Counted from the stretch's first letter, positions 24,305-33,393 are shown. The stretch: DNA of 64,000 bases from Candidatus Peribacteraceae bacterium (GCA_028703445.1 JAQVMW010000006.1:29702-93701); one strand, 5' to 3'. The notes: generated by a model not told the origin, from the sequence alone. A program made the numbers and translations.

Positions 24305-25521
24305 TGAATATTTTGGAGAACATCCGAAACGCCTTGGGGGCAATCGGCAGCAACAAGATGCGCGCGGGGCTCACCATGCTCGGCATCATCATCGGTGTCG
24401 CCTCGGTCGTGCTGATGGTCGCCATCGGACAGGGAGCGCAGAAAAGCGTCACCTCGCGCCTCGAAAGCCTGGGAACAAACCTGCTCTCGATCTCGCCGGG
24501 GAGCCCGAACCAAACCAATGTCCGCTTCGGCGGCGGTTCGACCAGCGCGCTCGAAGACACGGACGCCGACGCCATCAGAGAATTCGTTCCCGGACTCAGT
24601 GGCATAGAACCGGAACTCAGTGGACGGCAGCAGGTCATCAACGGCGCTCAGAACGCCAATACGAGCGTGATCGGAACCACGCCGGATTATTTGTCCGTGC
24701 GCAACGCGACCCTGGACTACGGAAGTTTTATCACGCAAGACAACCTCACCAACGTGGATAAAGTGGCAGTGCTGGGACCGGACACGGTTTTAACACTCTT
24801 CCCCGATGATCCGGACCCGCTCGGAAATACCTTTCACATCGGAAAGCATATTTTCACCGTCATCGGCGTGCTCAAGTCGAAAGGCAGCTCGGGCATGACC
24901 AACCGCGACGACCTGGTGTTGATCCCCCTGACCACGATGCAGCGCCGGATTACAGGAAAAAATACTTTGAGCTCCATCAGCGTTTCGGTGACGAACCAGG
25001 AAAATATGACCTACGCGCAGCAGGTCATCACGGCCGTCCTCTTAAACGCCCACGGGATCACAGATACGTCCAAGCAAGACTTTACCGTCCTAAGCCAGGC
25101 CGATGCGGTGGAGACACTCAATGAGGTCACAGGAACCTTCACCCTCCTGCTCGGCGGCATCGCGGCGATCTCGCTCATTGTCGGCGGTATCGGCGTGATG
25201 AATATCATGCTCGTGTCGGTAACGGAACGAACGCGGGAAATCGGCATCCGCAAGGCTATTGGTGCGAAGAAGCGCGACATCCTGCTGCAATTTCTCGTGG
25301 AATCCACCGTCCTCAGCGTGATGGGAGGCTTCATCGGCATCCTGATCAGCGCCGTGGGGTCGTGGATCATCAAAAGCTATTTCAGCCTCGATACTTCAGT
25401 CGCCCTGTCGTCGGTCCTCCTCGCCTTCGCCTTCTCGGTCGGCGTGGGAATTTTCTTCGGCATGCTGCCGGCGTGGAAGGCCGCGAAATTGAGACCGATC
25501 GAAGCGCTGCGGTACGAATGA
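24304..25521 (+). CDS. ABC transporter permease, MacB/FtsX fold
   Basis: 405 residues with the MacB layout: N-terminal TM helix ('MRAGLTMLGIIIGVASVVLM'), a large extracytoplasmic domain (about 50-275), and three C-terminal TM helices with the conserved 'REIGIRKAIGAKKRDILLQF'. With the upstream ATPase and adaptor it forms a tripartite-type exporter for antimicrobial peptides, macrolide-like drugs or lipids. Last gene of the operon; a hairpin follows the stop by 4 bp. Confidence 0.95.
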   Translation: MNILENIRNALGAIGSNKMRAGLTMLGIIIGVASVVLMVAIGQGAQKSVTSRLESLGTNLLSISPGSPNQTNVRFGGGSTSALEDTDADAIREFVPGLSGIEPELSGRQQVINGAQNANTSVIGTTPDYLSVRNATLDYGSFITQDNLTNVDKVAVLGPDTVLTLFPDDPDPLGNTFHIGKHIFTVIGVLKSKGSSGMTNRDDLVLIPLTTMQRRITGKNTLSSISVSVTNQENMTYAQQVITAVLLNAHGITDTSKQDFTVLSQADAVETLNEVTGTFTLLLGGIAAISLIVGGIGVMNIMLVSVTERTREIGIRKAIGAKKRDILLQFLVESTVLSVMGGFIGILISAVGSWIIKSYFSLDTSVALSSVLLAFAFSVGVGIFFGMLPAWKAAKLRPIEALRYE

Positions 25522-25524
25522 TTT

Positions 25525-25557
25525 CGTGAGAGACAAACCTGCGGTTTTTCTCTCACG
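25525..25557 (+). terminator. Hairpin with AAACC-tgc-GGTTT core after the efflux operon
   Basis: A 15-bp stem (CGTGAGAGA-c-AAACC / GGTTT-t-TCTCTCACG) with a single c/t mismatch and tgc loop. A pyrimidine-rich tract follows. The same core with compensated flanks is at 42545-42577 and, within dgt, at 34318-34350. Confidence 0.7.
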
Positions 25558-25597
25558 GTCTCTCTTTTCCCTTTTTGTACAAACCTCCATCCCCCGG

Positions 25598-25671
25598 CCC
25601 CTTCCTCCACAAGAGGAAGGGGAGATGCAGATGCAAAACACAAACATTCCCCCTCTCTTGTGGAGAGGGGG
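25598..25671. repeat. Two pyrimidine/purine hairpin repeats
   Basis: CCCCTTCCTC...GAGGAAGGGG (25598-25622) and CCCCCTCTC...GAGAGGGGG (25649-25671), members of a family also found near 31898, 45998, 61341, 61797 and 61974. They lie between the convergent efflux operon and M23 gene. Confidence 0.7.
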
Positions 25672-25690
25672 CTAGGGGGGAGAGGAATTC

Positions 25691-26713
25691 CTACTCTTCG
25701 ATATACAGCAGCGGATTTTTCTTTACGCCCTTCACGCGGACTTCGAAGTGGGTATGGATACCAGTTGCCCCGTAGACAAGCCCCGTATTGCCCATGGCTG
25801 CGATCAGCTGTCCGCGCTGCACCTGATCCCCCGCCTTCACATAGAGCTCTTTGTTGTGCGCATAGAGCGTGACGAGCGCATTGCCATGATCGATCTCGAT
25901 TACATTCCCGAAGCCGCCGTTCCACCCGTTTTCGGCCCGGATCACCGTTCCGGCCTCGGCAGCAAAGATCGGCCCGCCGCCCTTCTCTTGCAGATCGAGA
26001 GCGTAGTGACCGGCATTGAAGTACTGCGTGATGAAGCAATTCGAGCTACACGGCTTCTGCAGCACCCCGGATGTCGGCGCCGTGGTGAGTTCTTCCATCG
26101 GCTTGGTGGGAGGCGGTGTGCGTCCGTTCCCCTTTTTGCTTGAGGCTTTGGAAGACATGGCGGCAGCCACGATAACCGGTTTTGTCACGATCGGTTTGCC
26201 ACCCGGAATGATGAGTTCCTGTCCCGCCATGAGAAAACTCCCCTTCATCTTGTTCTGCTGCGCGACGGCATCTGCGGGAATGTCATAGAGCTCCGCAATA
26301 CCGAGGAGCGTCTGCCCTGCTTTGACGGTATGCAGAACGCCATCCACGGGCAGGATCACGAGCTCATCGCCGGGATGAATGGTCGCGCCCTCGCGGAGGT
26401 TATTGGTCCAGGCGATTGTCTCTTTGGAAATCTTGTACCGCAGCGCCAGCCGCTCGAGGCTGTCTCCCTCCTTCACGGTGTACGCGATTGCCTCGGAGTA
26501 CGCACGACGCCCTCCCTGCTGCGTGAGGGACGAGGACTTCATGAGAAAACCATCCTCGACGAGCAGGAATTGTTGTTCGACGGATTCGACGTCTTCGAAT
26601 GCCATCGCGGGTTTCGGAGCGTAGGGCGGAATCACCAGGGAAACGAGCAGCGCAACCCCGCATGCGAGACGCACTCGGAGAGAGAGCCAGTGCATGACGG
26701 ATTCCTGGGACAT
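25691..26713 (-). CDS. LysM-M23 peptidase (cell-wall endopeptidase or activator)
   Basis: 340 residues: N-terminal hydrophobic export signal (about 10-38), two LysM motifs for peptidoglycan binding ('YTVKEGDSLERLALRYKIS' and 'HTVKAGQTLLGIAELYDI'), a linker, and a C-terminal M23 domain with zinc ligands in 'GHYALDLQ' and 'HTHFEV'. M23 enzymes cleave peptide crosslinks; here it acts at the cell surface in growth or division. The upstream end is 10 bp from the carboxypeptidase stop, so they may be cotranscribed, although TAATTT ends 7 nt before ATG 26713. Confidence 0.93.
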   Translation of the reverse strand: MSQESVMHWLSLRVRLACGVALLVSLVIPPYAPKPAMAFEDVESVEQQFLLVEDGFLMKSSSLTQQGGRRAYSEAIAYTVKEGDSLERLALRYKISKETIAWTNNLREGATIHPGDELVILPVDGVLHTVKAGQTLLGIAELYDIPADAVAQQNKMKGSFLMAGQELIIPGGKPIVTKPVIVAAAMSSKASSKKGNGRTPPPTKPMEELTTAPTSGVLQKPCSSNCFITQYFNAGHYALDLQEKGGGPIFAAEAGTVIRAENGWNGGFGNVIEIDHGNALVTLYAHNKELYVKAGDQVQRGQLIAAMGNTGLVYGATGIHTHFEVRVKGVKKNPLLYIEE

Positions 26714-26723
26714 TCAGCGAAAA

Positions 26724-27740
26724 TTACTGCGTGGCCTGTGAACGGTCGCGCGTGTCGGAAGCCGGGCACCCGCCGCCGCCATCAGCCTTCGCTGAAGCTT
26801 CGGCCGGCGAGAGGCTTTGGCGGGCATGCCCGCCGCCCTGCGCGCACTCCGTGTCCTGTACGGGCGTCTCGGTGGCACCCATTGATCCAAAAAGGCTCAA
26901 GAGAATGGCCTGCATATCGTCATAGCGCTTCTGGGACTTGAGCAGCACCACAACGTACTCATGTCCGTCTTTCCCCACCACCGAAACCAGGCACTGGCCG
27001 GCGGCGTTGGTGGTGCCGGTCTTGCCCTCTTCCACGAGCGGATTATTCGCTCGCAGCAGCGCGTGGGTATGCGTGAGAGGAATTGTCTGGCCTGAGCGGC
27101 TTTGGATCACCGTTCCCTTGAGTGACATTCGTTCACGGATGGCAGATTCATTCTGAATAAAGGAAACCAGACGAGCGATGTCGCGCGGCGTGGACCACTG
27201 GCGCGGATCATCCATACCCGAAGCATTGGCATACTGGGTTCCGGTGAGTCCCAGAGACAGAGCCCGCGCGTTCATCTCTTTTACGAAAGTTTCCAGAGAG
27301 CCGCTGTGGAACCGCGCCAACGTGACCGCGGCATCGTTGGCGGACGCGATGAGCAGCGCGGAGAGCAAATCCCCCACCGTGAATTGTTCGCCTGCCGGAA
27401 GGTACGCCACACTCCCCGGTGTCTCCGCGATATCTTTGGGAATGGTCACCCACTCCTCAAGATCATGCTTCTCGACGATGAGCAGCGCAGTCATGAGTTT
27501 GGTCAGGCTCGCCATGGGCCGCTCGATGTCGGCCTGCATGCCATACACCGACTGGCCCGAGGCAAGATCCACAACGATGATGCCGGACGCGGAGAGGCGC
27601 CGGTCAATGGAAACGCGTTCCGCAGGCGGTGCTATGGGAACACCCACGAGGGAAGCGAGGGGCGGTAAGGGAAGCGGAATATCTGCCGCCACGGGGAACA
27701 ACCCCAGAAGGAGTGCAGATAACACCGAACTCATGAACAT
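26724..27740 (-). CDS. D-alanyl-D-alanine carboxypeptidase (S11 family)
   Basis: 338 residues with an export signal and the three penicillin-binding motifs: S78-x-x-K81 in 'ASLTKLM', S133-A-N135, and K240-T-G in 'EEGKTGTTN'. It trims the terminal D-Ala of peptidoglycan stems. The C-terminal region normally used for membrane attachment is replaced by a low-complexity tail from about residue 298 ('SPAEASAKADGGGG') encoded by palindromic repeat DNA, so the true C-terminus may have been altered by repeat insertion. TAGGCT ends 7 nt before ATG 27740. Confidence 0.93.
   Translation of the reverse strand: MFMSSVLSALLLGLFPVAADIPLPLPPLASLVGVPIAPPAERVSIDRRLSASGIIVVDLASGQSVYGMQADIERPMASLTKLMTALLIVEKHDLEEWVTIPKDIAETPGSVAYLPAGEQFTVGDLLSALLIASANDAAVTLARFHSGSLETFVKEMNARALSLGLTGTQYANASGMDDPRQWSTPRDIARLVSFIQNESAIRERMSLKGTVIQSRSGQTIPLTHTHALLRANNPLVEEGKTGTTNAAGQCLVSVVGKDGHEYVVVLLKSQKRYDDMQAILLSLFGSMGATETPVQDTECAQGGGHARQSLSPAEASAKADGGGGCPASDTRDRSQATQ
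26780..26836. repeat. Palindromic repeats inside the carboxypeptidase 3' end
   Basis: An imperfect element (CCTTCGCTGAAGCTTCGG) is followed by the perfect 16-bp palindrome GGCGGGCATGCCCGCC at 26819-26834. They are translated in frame and give an Ala/Glu/Lys/Gly-rich tail. Confidence 0.65.
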
Positions 27741-27873
27741 CGGCTTCAGCCTAGAGGAATTGAGCGATCTCCGAAAGGAAGAGAAGGAATTTTACGGGGA
27801 AAGAAATAGGAGAAAATCAAGACCGCCTCACTCAAGGAACGATGGACAGACTCCGAAGTCCTCGCGCCGTTCA

Positions 27874-28794
27874 TTAACGATAGATCACGCGATCCGCTAG
27901 CCGCAGATCTATGTATTCTTTCACTTCCGACAAGCCCACTGACCGTAAAAACATGCGATACCTGAGCAATTGCTCCTCCAATGGGCTACGCACATCGAAC
28001 CAGAGACTCACTTTGTCCACTACAAGATGAAACTCCTGCGCGCGGATGAAGGCGACTCGGCGCTTCACGCTCTGCCCGAACTGCGTTTGCAGCGTATCGA
28101 CCGCCTGTTGCATGCGCGCCAAAAAATCCTGCGAGAGAATCGGAGACCCGGGCTCCGGCCGGATGCCCCAATCCACGAGATCAATGAGCGGAAGAGAATT
28201 CCCGCCGGTGAAACCTGGCGGAGTGACGACGAATGTGCCGCGGTCGGTGATGAATGTCAGCGTCGTCCCCGAGCCCTGAATAGGCAGATTCTCTTCGCCG
28301 GGCGCAAGCACGCGAGAGCGGGCAACGAGCGGCGAAAGTTCCACACGCACAAAGAGTTGCGACGGATAGCGCTTGTTCACTGTCACGCTACGGATATCCG
28401 GAATGCGCTGCTCTAACAGCAACCGGATTTCGCGGCTGGAAACGGTGACGAGCGAATGACCGAAGAGCGGAGCGAGAAGCTGTTGTATCTCCTCAATATC
28501 GAGCCGCAGGTCCGTGCGCGAAACGCGGATCTCCTCCACCTGTCCGATCGGAGAGAATGCAACGATCCCTCCGGCGAGCAACACGAGCAAAACGAGGGTG
28601 ATGGCAGACCACTGGATGATCGCCTTGCGCCAGTTTGAAATCCCCCTGCGCGTCGCATGCGCCCAGCGCCGCCAACGCACGACGAGACGGCTGCGGAGCG
28701 GAACCGCGTGTCTGCGGGCAACAAGGCGCTGCGTGCTGCGGCTGACCGGACGATTGAACCGACGAGGGATGCGGGAGGCGGGGCGGAGGGACAC
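27874..28794 (-). CDS. FtsQ/DivIB-like cell division protein
   Basis: 306 residues: a basic cytoplasmic N-terminus (about 1-58), one TM helix ('AITLVLLVLLAGGIVAF'), a POTRA-type domain beginning 'VEEIRVSRTDLRLDIEEIQQ', and a beta domain. Layout and length match FtsQ/DivIB, a septal-ring scaffold. No other division genes adjoin, so the name rests on architecture. GTG 28794 is the start; TACCAT ends 8 nt upstream within the repeat at 28808. Confidence 0.78.
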   Translation of the reverse strand: MSLRPASRIPRRFNRPVSRSTQRLVARRHAVPLRSRLVVRWRRWAHATRRGISNWRKAIIQWSAITLVLLVLLAGGIVAFSPIGQVEEIRVSRTDLRLDIEEIQQLLAPLFGHSLVTVSSREIRLLLEQRIPDIRSVTVNKRYPSQLFVRVELSPLVARSRVLAPGEENLPIQGSGTTLTFITDRGTFVVTPPGFTGGNSLPLIDLVDWGIRPEPGSPILSQDFLARMQQAVDTLQTQFGQSVKRRVAFIRAQEFHLVVDKVSLWFDVRSPLEEQLLRYRMFLRSVGLSEVKEYIDLRLADRVIYR

Positions 28795-28807
28795 GGTGGC
28801 CTATGGT

Positions 28808-28895
28808 ACATTGGCGATTGCCCGATTGGCGATTGTCGATTTATCTCTTGCTCTGCTGTAATCGCCAATGGACATATCGCCAATCGACAATGTAA
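28808..28895. repeat. Facing degenerate tandem repeats between ftsQ-like and glycosyltransferase genes
   Basis: The left arm (about 28808-28842) contains GGCGATTG twice; the right arm (about 28861-28895) contains ATCGCCAAT twice in the opposite sense. About three quarters of positions can pair across a 20-nt loop. The space is between divergent genes and the arms abut both -10 boxes. Confidence 0.6.
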
Positions 28896-28923
28896 TAGTT
28901 CCACGAGATGATACGTTCACCCT

Positions 28924-30036
28924 ATGCGACTTGCCATTATCGCCGACTGGCTGCCGACCTTCGGAGGCGCGGAACACGTGATCGCCGAGTTCCATGCACT
29001 CTGGCCGGAGGCTCCGATTTTCACCACTGTGGCGCGACACGGACACTTGGGACCGCTGGATCAGGCGGATATTCGCACGAACAATCTCCAAACGTGGTAT
29101 CGCCTCCTGAGACGACATGAAGTCTTGCTGCCCTGGATGCCGCGCACCATCGAGGCGATCGACCTGAGGGAATTCGATGTTGTCGTAAGCTCCTCACACG
29201 CCGTGGCAAAGGGGATCATCCCGCCATCCTCCGCCGTGCACGTGTGCTACTGCCACACGCCCATGCGCTACGCGTGGGAGATGGAGGAGGAGTATCTGCG
29301 CGATTTCCGCGTCCCGCACATGCTCCGCCGGGCGGTGAAGCGCACACTCAAGCAGCTACGCCGTTGGGACATGACGACAGCCAAGCGGGTGGACCGGTTC
29401 CTCGCCAATTCCAAGACGACACAGGAACGCATTTCCCGCGTGTACGGCCGCGAGAGCACGGTGATCCCTCCGCCCGTCTCCGATCGTTTTTTCCTGCCCC
29501 CCATCCCCGATAACCAATCCCAAATCCCCAATTCCTATTTTCTCGCCATCGGACGCCTGGTGCCGTACAAGCGCTTCGATCTACTTATTGGGGCGGCCAA
29601 CGCACTTAAGTTTCCGCTGACGATTGCGGGGACAGGCCGGGATTTTTCTCGATTGAAAGCGCTCGCGGGACCGACGGTACAGTTGCTCGGCTTCGTCCCG
29701 GATGCAGACCTGCCCGAACTGTACAGCCATGCTCGCGCCCTGCTGCTGCCGCAGATCGAGGATGCCGGCGTTGTTCCGTTGGAGGCACAGGCCTGCGGTA
29801 CGCCCGTGATCGCGCTTCGGCGCGGCGGCGTACTGGACACGGTGCGGAAGGACGTCACGGGAATATTCTTTGAAGAGCAGACGGTTGCCGCACTGCAAGA
29901 GGCACTGGGACGATTCGAACGCGCGGCCTTTGATCCGAGTGCGATCCGCGAACACGCGCGGCAATTCTCGAGCACGCGCTTCAGAGAACGGATCCTTTCC
30001 GCCGTGCAGAAATCCGGCCAATACAACCGGAGGTGA
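28924..30036 (+). CDS. Glycosyltransferase, GT4-like
   Basis: 370 residues with the GT-B two-lobe pattern: N-terminal 'ADWLPTFGGAEHVI', 'VVVSSSHAVAKG', and C-terminal 'YFLAIGRLVPYKRFDLLI', 'LGFVPDADLPELYSHARA' and 'EDAGVVPLEAQACGTPVIAL' with the nucleotide-sugar Glu pair. It would add a sugar to a surface glycan or lipid at the inner membrane face. Donor and acceptor are unknown. An extended -10, TGaTACGTT, ends 6 nt before the ATG. Confidence 0.93.
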   Translation: MRLAIIADWLPTFGGAEHVIAEFHALWPEAPIFTTVARHGHLGPLDQADIRTNNLQTWYRLLRRHEVLLPWMPRTIEAIDLREFDVVVSSSHAVAKGIIPPSSAVHVCYCHTPMRYAWEMEEEYLRDFRVPHMLRRAVKRTLKQLRRWDMTTAKRVDRFLANSKTTQERISRVYGRESTVIPPPVSDRFFLPPIPDNQSQIPNSYFLAIGRLVPYKRFDLLIGAANALKFPLTIAGTGRDFSRLKALAGPTVQLLGFVPDADLPELYSHARALLLPQIEDAGVVPLEAQACGTPVIALRRGGVLDTVRKDVTGIFFEEQTVAALQEALGRFERAAFDPSAIREHARQFSSTRFRERILSAVQKSGQYNRR

Positions 30037-30068
30037 GCGTTCGGACTTCATCTGCTACGCTGTCACCC

Positions 30069-31019
30069 ATGAAGCAAGCTCTCCAGACATTTTGTCGGCG
30101 CATCTGGACGAATGTCGCACACCCGTCCGGTTATAAGACATACCTGAAAGCATCCTTCTGGTCCTCGCTGTGGTATGTGTACTGGCTCCTGACGGCGACG
30201 ATCTTCATCTCGATGGCCGTCTTTCTCGTTGGATTTTTCCGGTCCCTCCCATCGATCCGGCAGGGCATCGCTGTGTTCGAGCAGGATTTGCCAACGTTGT
30301 ATCCCGCGGAGCTCGTCGTGACACTCGAGGACGGAGAAATTCAAACGAACATGCCGGAGCCGTACTTCGTCGATTTCCCACCGCGCTGGCAGGAATTCCT
30401 GCGCGGACAGGATGAGCTGAAAATCCAGGGCAGGGAAGCCGACGAGCTCCCCCCGCACTTCATCACCATCGATACGAATGCACGCGTGGAGGATTACTCC
30501 CTCGACAAGTCGTTCATCCTCGTCACGCGCACAGCCATCGTGCTGCCGGATAAGGACACGAGCTATCGCGTCGTTTCTCTCGATGAGACCGAGCAGGATT
30601 TCACGATGGACAAGGAAGTCTACGACCAGCTGGTTGCGGCCGCCTCCCCCTTCATCAGCATCGTTCCGTCTCTTCTCGTCGGCGTCGTGATCGCGGGGCT
30701 CTTCCTCCTGCCCTTCATTGGAGCTGCATTCGCCGTCCTGTGGTATCTGCTCTATCTGCTCATCTTTGTTCTTGTCGTCTGGATCATCGCAGCCATCATG
30801 AGCCGGAAGATCGGGTATGGGGACATCTACAAACTCTCACTCAACGCGCTCACCGCTCCACTGCTGATCACCTTCGTCGGAGACAAGGCCGGCCTCGCGT
30901 ACTCCTACCTCTTCAGTCTGCTCTTCCTCGGCTGGATGATCGCCGTCCTCCGGTTTTTGCCCAGGCACGGAGCACGCCTGCGTGCCGGAAACGCCGGCGT
31001 GAAGGCACGAAAAAAATGA
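30069..31019 (+). CDS. DUF1189-family membrane protein
   Basis: 316 residues. One TM segment near the N-terminus ('YWLLTATIFISMAVFLVGFF'), an extracytoplasmic domain (about 60-195), then four or so TM helices. The pattern 'LPTLYPAELVVTLEDGEIQT' followed by 'EPYFVDFP' and 'ITIDTNARVEDY' fits DUF1189, a membrane family of unknown function. TGcTACGCT ends 7 nt before ATG 30069, which selects this start over the earlier frame opening at 30033. Confidence 0.75.
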   Translation: MKQALQTFCRRIWTNVAHPSGYKTYLKASFWSSLWYVYWLLTATIFISMAVFLVGFFRSLPSIRQGIAVFEQDLPTLYPAELVVTLEDGEIQTNMPEPYFVDFPPRWQEFLRGQDELKIQGREADELPPHFITIDTNARVEDYSLDKSFILVTRTAIVLPDKDTSYRVVSLDETEQDFTMDKEVYDQLVAAASPFISIVPSLLVGVVIAGLFLLPFIGAAFAVLWYLLYLLIFVLVVWIIAAIMSRKIGYGDIYKLSLNALTAPLLITFVGDKAGLAYSYLFSLLFLGWMIAVLRFLPRHGARLRAGNAGVKARKK

Positions 31020-31038
31020 TCGGGTATACTGAAACGTG

Positions 31039-31821
31039 ATGCGCAGAGCCACGGATTCCCACAAAGGCGAGAACGGAAAGGCCGCCATCATCGGCGGTTC
31101 CTCGCTCATGCACGGTGCTCCACTCTTCGCGGCACTGGCGGCCGAGGCCAGCGGCGCCGATCTGATCTTCGTCAGTCTGCCCAAGTGCCATGCGGAGAGC
31201 GCGAAAGCGACATCACTCAACTTCCAGGTACATCCCTTCGGCAACGACGATCTGGCCGGCGGCGACACCGCGGCGATCCTGGAACTGCTCGCCACCATGG
31301 ACTGCGCGGTTGTGGGCCCGGGCATCGCCCACGGGCATGCCAAGAGCCTTAATGCCCTGATGACGATCGTGGCGGAGTCTCCCTGCAGACTGATTCTGGA
31401 CGCGACCGCCCTGCAACCCGAAACACTGGAACTCGTGCGCGGAAAATCCGCCGTCCTGACCCCGCATCTGGCCGAGCTGGAGCGGATGAATCTGACCGCC
31501 ACCGACCTTTCGCAGCAGGCAAGCAACGCCGGCGCCGTGATCTTCCTCAAGGGTCCCACGGATATCATCGCCGGACCGGACGGATCGCTGACGGAACTCA
31601 AGGGCGGCAACGCGGGCCTGACCGTCGGCGGCACGGGTGATGCGCTGGCGGGACTGATCGCAGGGCTCGTTGCGCAGGGGTTGGAACCGCTGGAGGCGGC
31701 CAAGAAAGCCGGTGCGGTGATGAAGCGCGCGGCAGAGCAACTCTTCGAAAAATACGGATACGCTTTCGGTACGCGCAGGGTCATTAAAGAAATCCCAAAG
31801 GTGCTTAAGGCGATGGCGTGA
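31039..31821 (+). CDS. nnrD: ADP/ATP-dependent NAD(P)H-hydrate dehydratase
   Basis: 260 residues of the ribokinase-like YjeF C-terminal family, which repairs hydrated NAD(P)H in the cytoplasm. Visible: 'KAAIIGGSSLMHGAPLFAAL', 'CAVVGPGIAHG', and 'GGNAGLTVGGTGDALAG' with the catalytic Asp. The epimerase (YjeF N-terminal) domain is not fused. TATACT ends 8 nt before ATG 31039; the GTG 3 nt earlier is an alternative. Confidence 0.88.
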   Translation: MRRATDSHKGENGKAAIIGGSSLMHGAPLFAALAAEASGADLIFVSLPKCHAESAKATSLNFQVHPFGNDDLAGGDTAAILELLATMDCAVVGPGIAHGHAKSLNALMTIVAESPCRLILDATALQPETLELVRGKSAVLTPHLAELERMNLTATDLSQQASNAGAVIFLKGPTDIIAGPDGSLTELKGGNAGLTVGGTGDALAGLIAGLVAQGLEPLEAAKKAGAVMKRAAEQLFEKYGYAFGTRRVIKEIPKVLKAMA

Positions 31822-31897
31822 ACCTGTACACCTGTAGCCGGGGTTCGTGAACCCTTTCGTTTATTCGGCCTTTTCCCCTTTCCCCCCTCTCCCTTGT

Positions 31898-31997
31898 CCT
31901 CTCCCAACGGGAGAGGGAAGCCTGTTGTTGCTCAAGGGACATTCTCTCAAGGACAGCCAGAAAACTCTTCAGAGTCCCCCTCCCCCACGGGGGAGGG
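31898..31997. repeat. Two CCTCTCCC-type hairpin repeats
   Basis: CCTCTCCC-aac-GGGAGAGG (31898-31916) and CCCTCCCCC-ac-GGGGGAGGG (31978-31997). The second runs directly into the extended -10 of the next gene. Confidence 0.7.
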
Positions 31998-32013
31998 TCA
32001 GAGAGGGGTTTGC

Positions 32014-32019
32014 TACAAT
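32014..32019 (+). promoter_or_regulatory. Extended -10 box of pgeF
   Basis: TGcTACAAT ends 8 nt before ATG 32028 and supports this start rather than 32010. Confidence 0.55.
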
Positions 32020-32027
32020 GCCGCCTC

Positions 32028-32744
32028 ATGCTCCGCTCTCCGTTTTCATTGTTCGGGCCGTTTTCCGATCGCCTCTCGGTGGTCTTGTGGACGAAAGCGG
32101 ACGGACGTTCGCATGACGTTGTCGGAACTCTGGGAGTGAGCGAAGAAGCCTATGCGGAGCAGGTGCACGGTGCAAAGACACTGGTCATCCGCGATGCAAT
32201 GCAATACGCCCCGGGAGCGGATGGGCTTGTAACGGACAGGATCGGTCTCGCACTCTCGGTACGCTTCGCCGACTGCCAGTCGTTCATTGCGTATGCGCCA
32301 TCCAAGCATGTCATCGGTGTCCTGCATGCCGGCTGGCGCGGACTTGCCCTGCATCGGAGCGAAGCGACTGGTGCGGGGCTCATCGCCGGAGCGATTCCGG
32401 AATTCTTCGCGGCACTGAAGAGAGAATGGAACATCGATCCGAAAAACACATGGGTCGCCGCAGGTCCGTCGCTCTGCCAGAAGTGCGCGGGATTCAGCGA
32501 TCCTGAGCACGAACTCCCATCCATTCCCTCCAGATTCATCGACGGGAAACAGGTCGACCTGCGCGGAGCGGCGGAAGCACAGCTCTTCACACTCGGGCTT
32601 CCGCGGAATCATTTCGAACGCTCCTTGGACTGCACCTGCTGCGTCCCGCAAACGTATTGGACCTACCGGGGAGGGGATCGTGAAGCAGTAAAAGGCGGTG
32701 AACGAAACTTGCTCGCTTGTGTGCTGAAGCCGGTGCTACGCTGA
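32028..32744 (+). CDS. pgeF: Polyphenol oxidase/PgeF-family (laccase-domain) protein
   Basis: 238 residues of the YfiH/DUF152 family, linked to purine nucleoside phosphorylase activity and to removal of wrong amino acids from peptidoglycan precursors. Conserved metal-site motifs are present: 'AEQVHGA', 'VRFADCQSF' and 'GVLHAGWRGL', and a late 'LDCTCC'. A Cys-rich pair 'LCQKCAGF' replaces the usual 'CCY/CFE' segment. Followed directly by a structured non-coding region. Confidence 0.88.
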   Translation: MLRSPFSLFGPFSDRLSVVLWTKADGRSHDVVGTLGVSEEAYAEQVHGAKTLVIRDAMQYAPGADGLVTDRIGLALSVRFADCQSFIAYAPSKHVIGVLHAGWRGLALHRSEATGAGLIAGAIPEFFAALKREWNIDPKNTWVAAGPSLCQKCAGFSDPEHELPSIPSRFIDGKQVDLRGAAEAQLFTLGLPRNHFERSLDCTCCVPQTYWTYRGGDREAVKGGERNLLACVLKPVLR

Positions 32745-33030
32745 CTCACGTCTGGACGGCACGTCAGAGCCGGTACGTTTCTCCTCAAGTGCTCTAGGGG
32801 AGGCCTACTCTCTCCCGATCGTGGTCGGGGGATGCGGTCACCCACCTGGTTACCCAGGAGCATAGCGTCCCTGCTCAACGGCTGTTTGGACAATTTCGTG
32901 GAAGGGCCACCTACGGTGTCCCTCCCACGGACCCACCCTTCCCTAAGAGGTGCGGCTCCACCCCGCAACAAGTGCGTGGTTCGCCGCGGATTATTTCATA
33001 CCTACGGCGGACTGTTTTGTTTGTTGTATG
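32745..33030 (+). ncRNA. Candidate structured RNA after pgeF
   Basis: 286 bp with no credible frame but many hairpins: CCCGA...TCGGG, CCTGG-ttac-CCAGG, GGAAGGG...CCCTTCC enclosing GTCC/GGAC, TGCGG...CCGCA, and a last CGCCG...CGGCG stem followed by TTTTGTTTGTT that could terminate a plus-strand transcript. I looked for RNase P, tmRNA, SRP and 6S signatures and found none. It could be read through from pgeF or have its own promoter; the strand is inferred from the T-rich end only. Confidence 0.45.
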
Positions 33031-33096
33031 TATGTTTGATCCTTGACCGGATATTCTGGAGCGCGCAGCATTGGCCTCCAATTTCCCCTTTATTCC

Positions 33097-33393
33097 ATGA
33101 GTACAACACCCGACGAGAAGTGGCAGGAATGTCTCGATCATTTTGCACCTGTCACAGGCCAGCCTCCCACAGGCCCTGATCAAGAAGAATTTTTGCAGCT
33201 CCGCAAAGTAGCCGATCAAATCGGAACACCATGTGCAGTTCTCTTGGGACGAGAAACACAAGGGCTGCCGGTTCCGTCAGACGTCCTGAATGGATTGGCT
33301 TCAATAATCGAGAGCTTTGAACAACGTGTTGCCACTCTCCATGCGAAACTGCCAAAGACGGCATCGGCCCCTGGGGTGGAAGGCGCACAGTGA
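33097..33393 (+). CDS. Hypothetical protein, 98 residues
   Basis: Soluble, acidic N-terminal half ('TPDEKWQECLDHF', 'DQEEFLQLRKVADQI') and a C-terminal helix 'LNGLASIIESFEQRVATLHA' that may form a coiled coil. No family recognised. Start ATG 33097 is preferred over the frame opening at 33043, whose extra residues look non-coding. Confidence 0.6.
   Translation: MSTTPDEKWQECLDHFAPVTGQPPTGPDQEEFLQLRKVADQIGTPCAVLLGRETQGLPVPSDVLNGLASIIESFEQRVATLHAKLPKTASAPGVEGAQ

Noticed and set aside
25396..26039. Minus-strand frames of 83 and 220 codons across the efflux gene end and repeats
   Set aside because: They combine antisense permease sequence with repeat DNA and have no plausible protein composition.
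32745..33030. Assignment as RNase P, tmRNA, SRP or 6S RNA
   Set aside because: The conserved core strings of these RNAs were looked for on both strands and not found, apart from one weak RNase-P-like segment.
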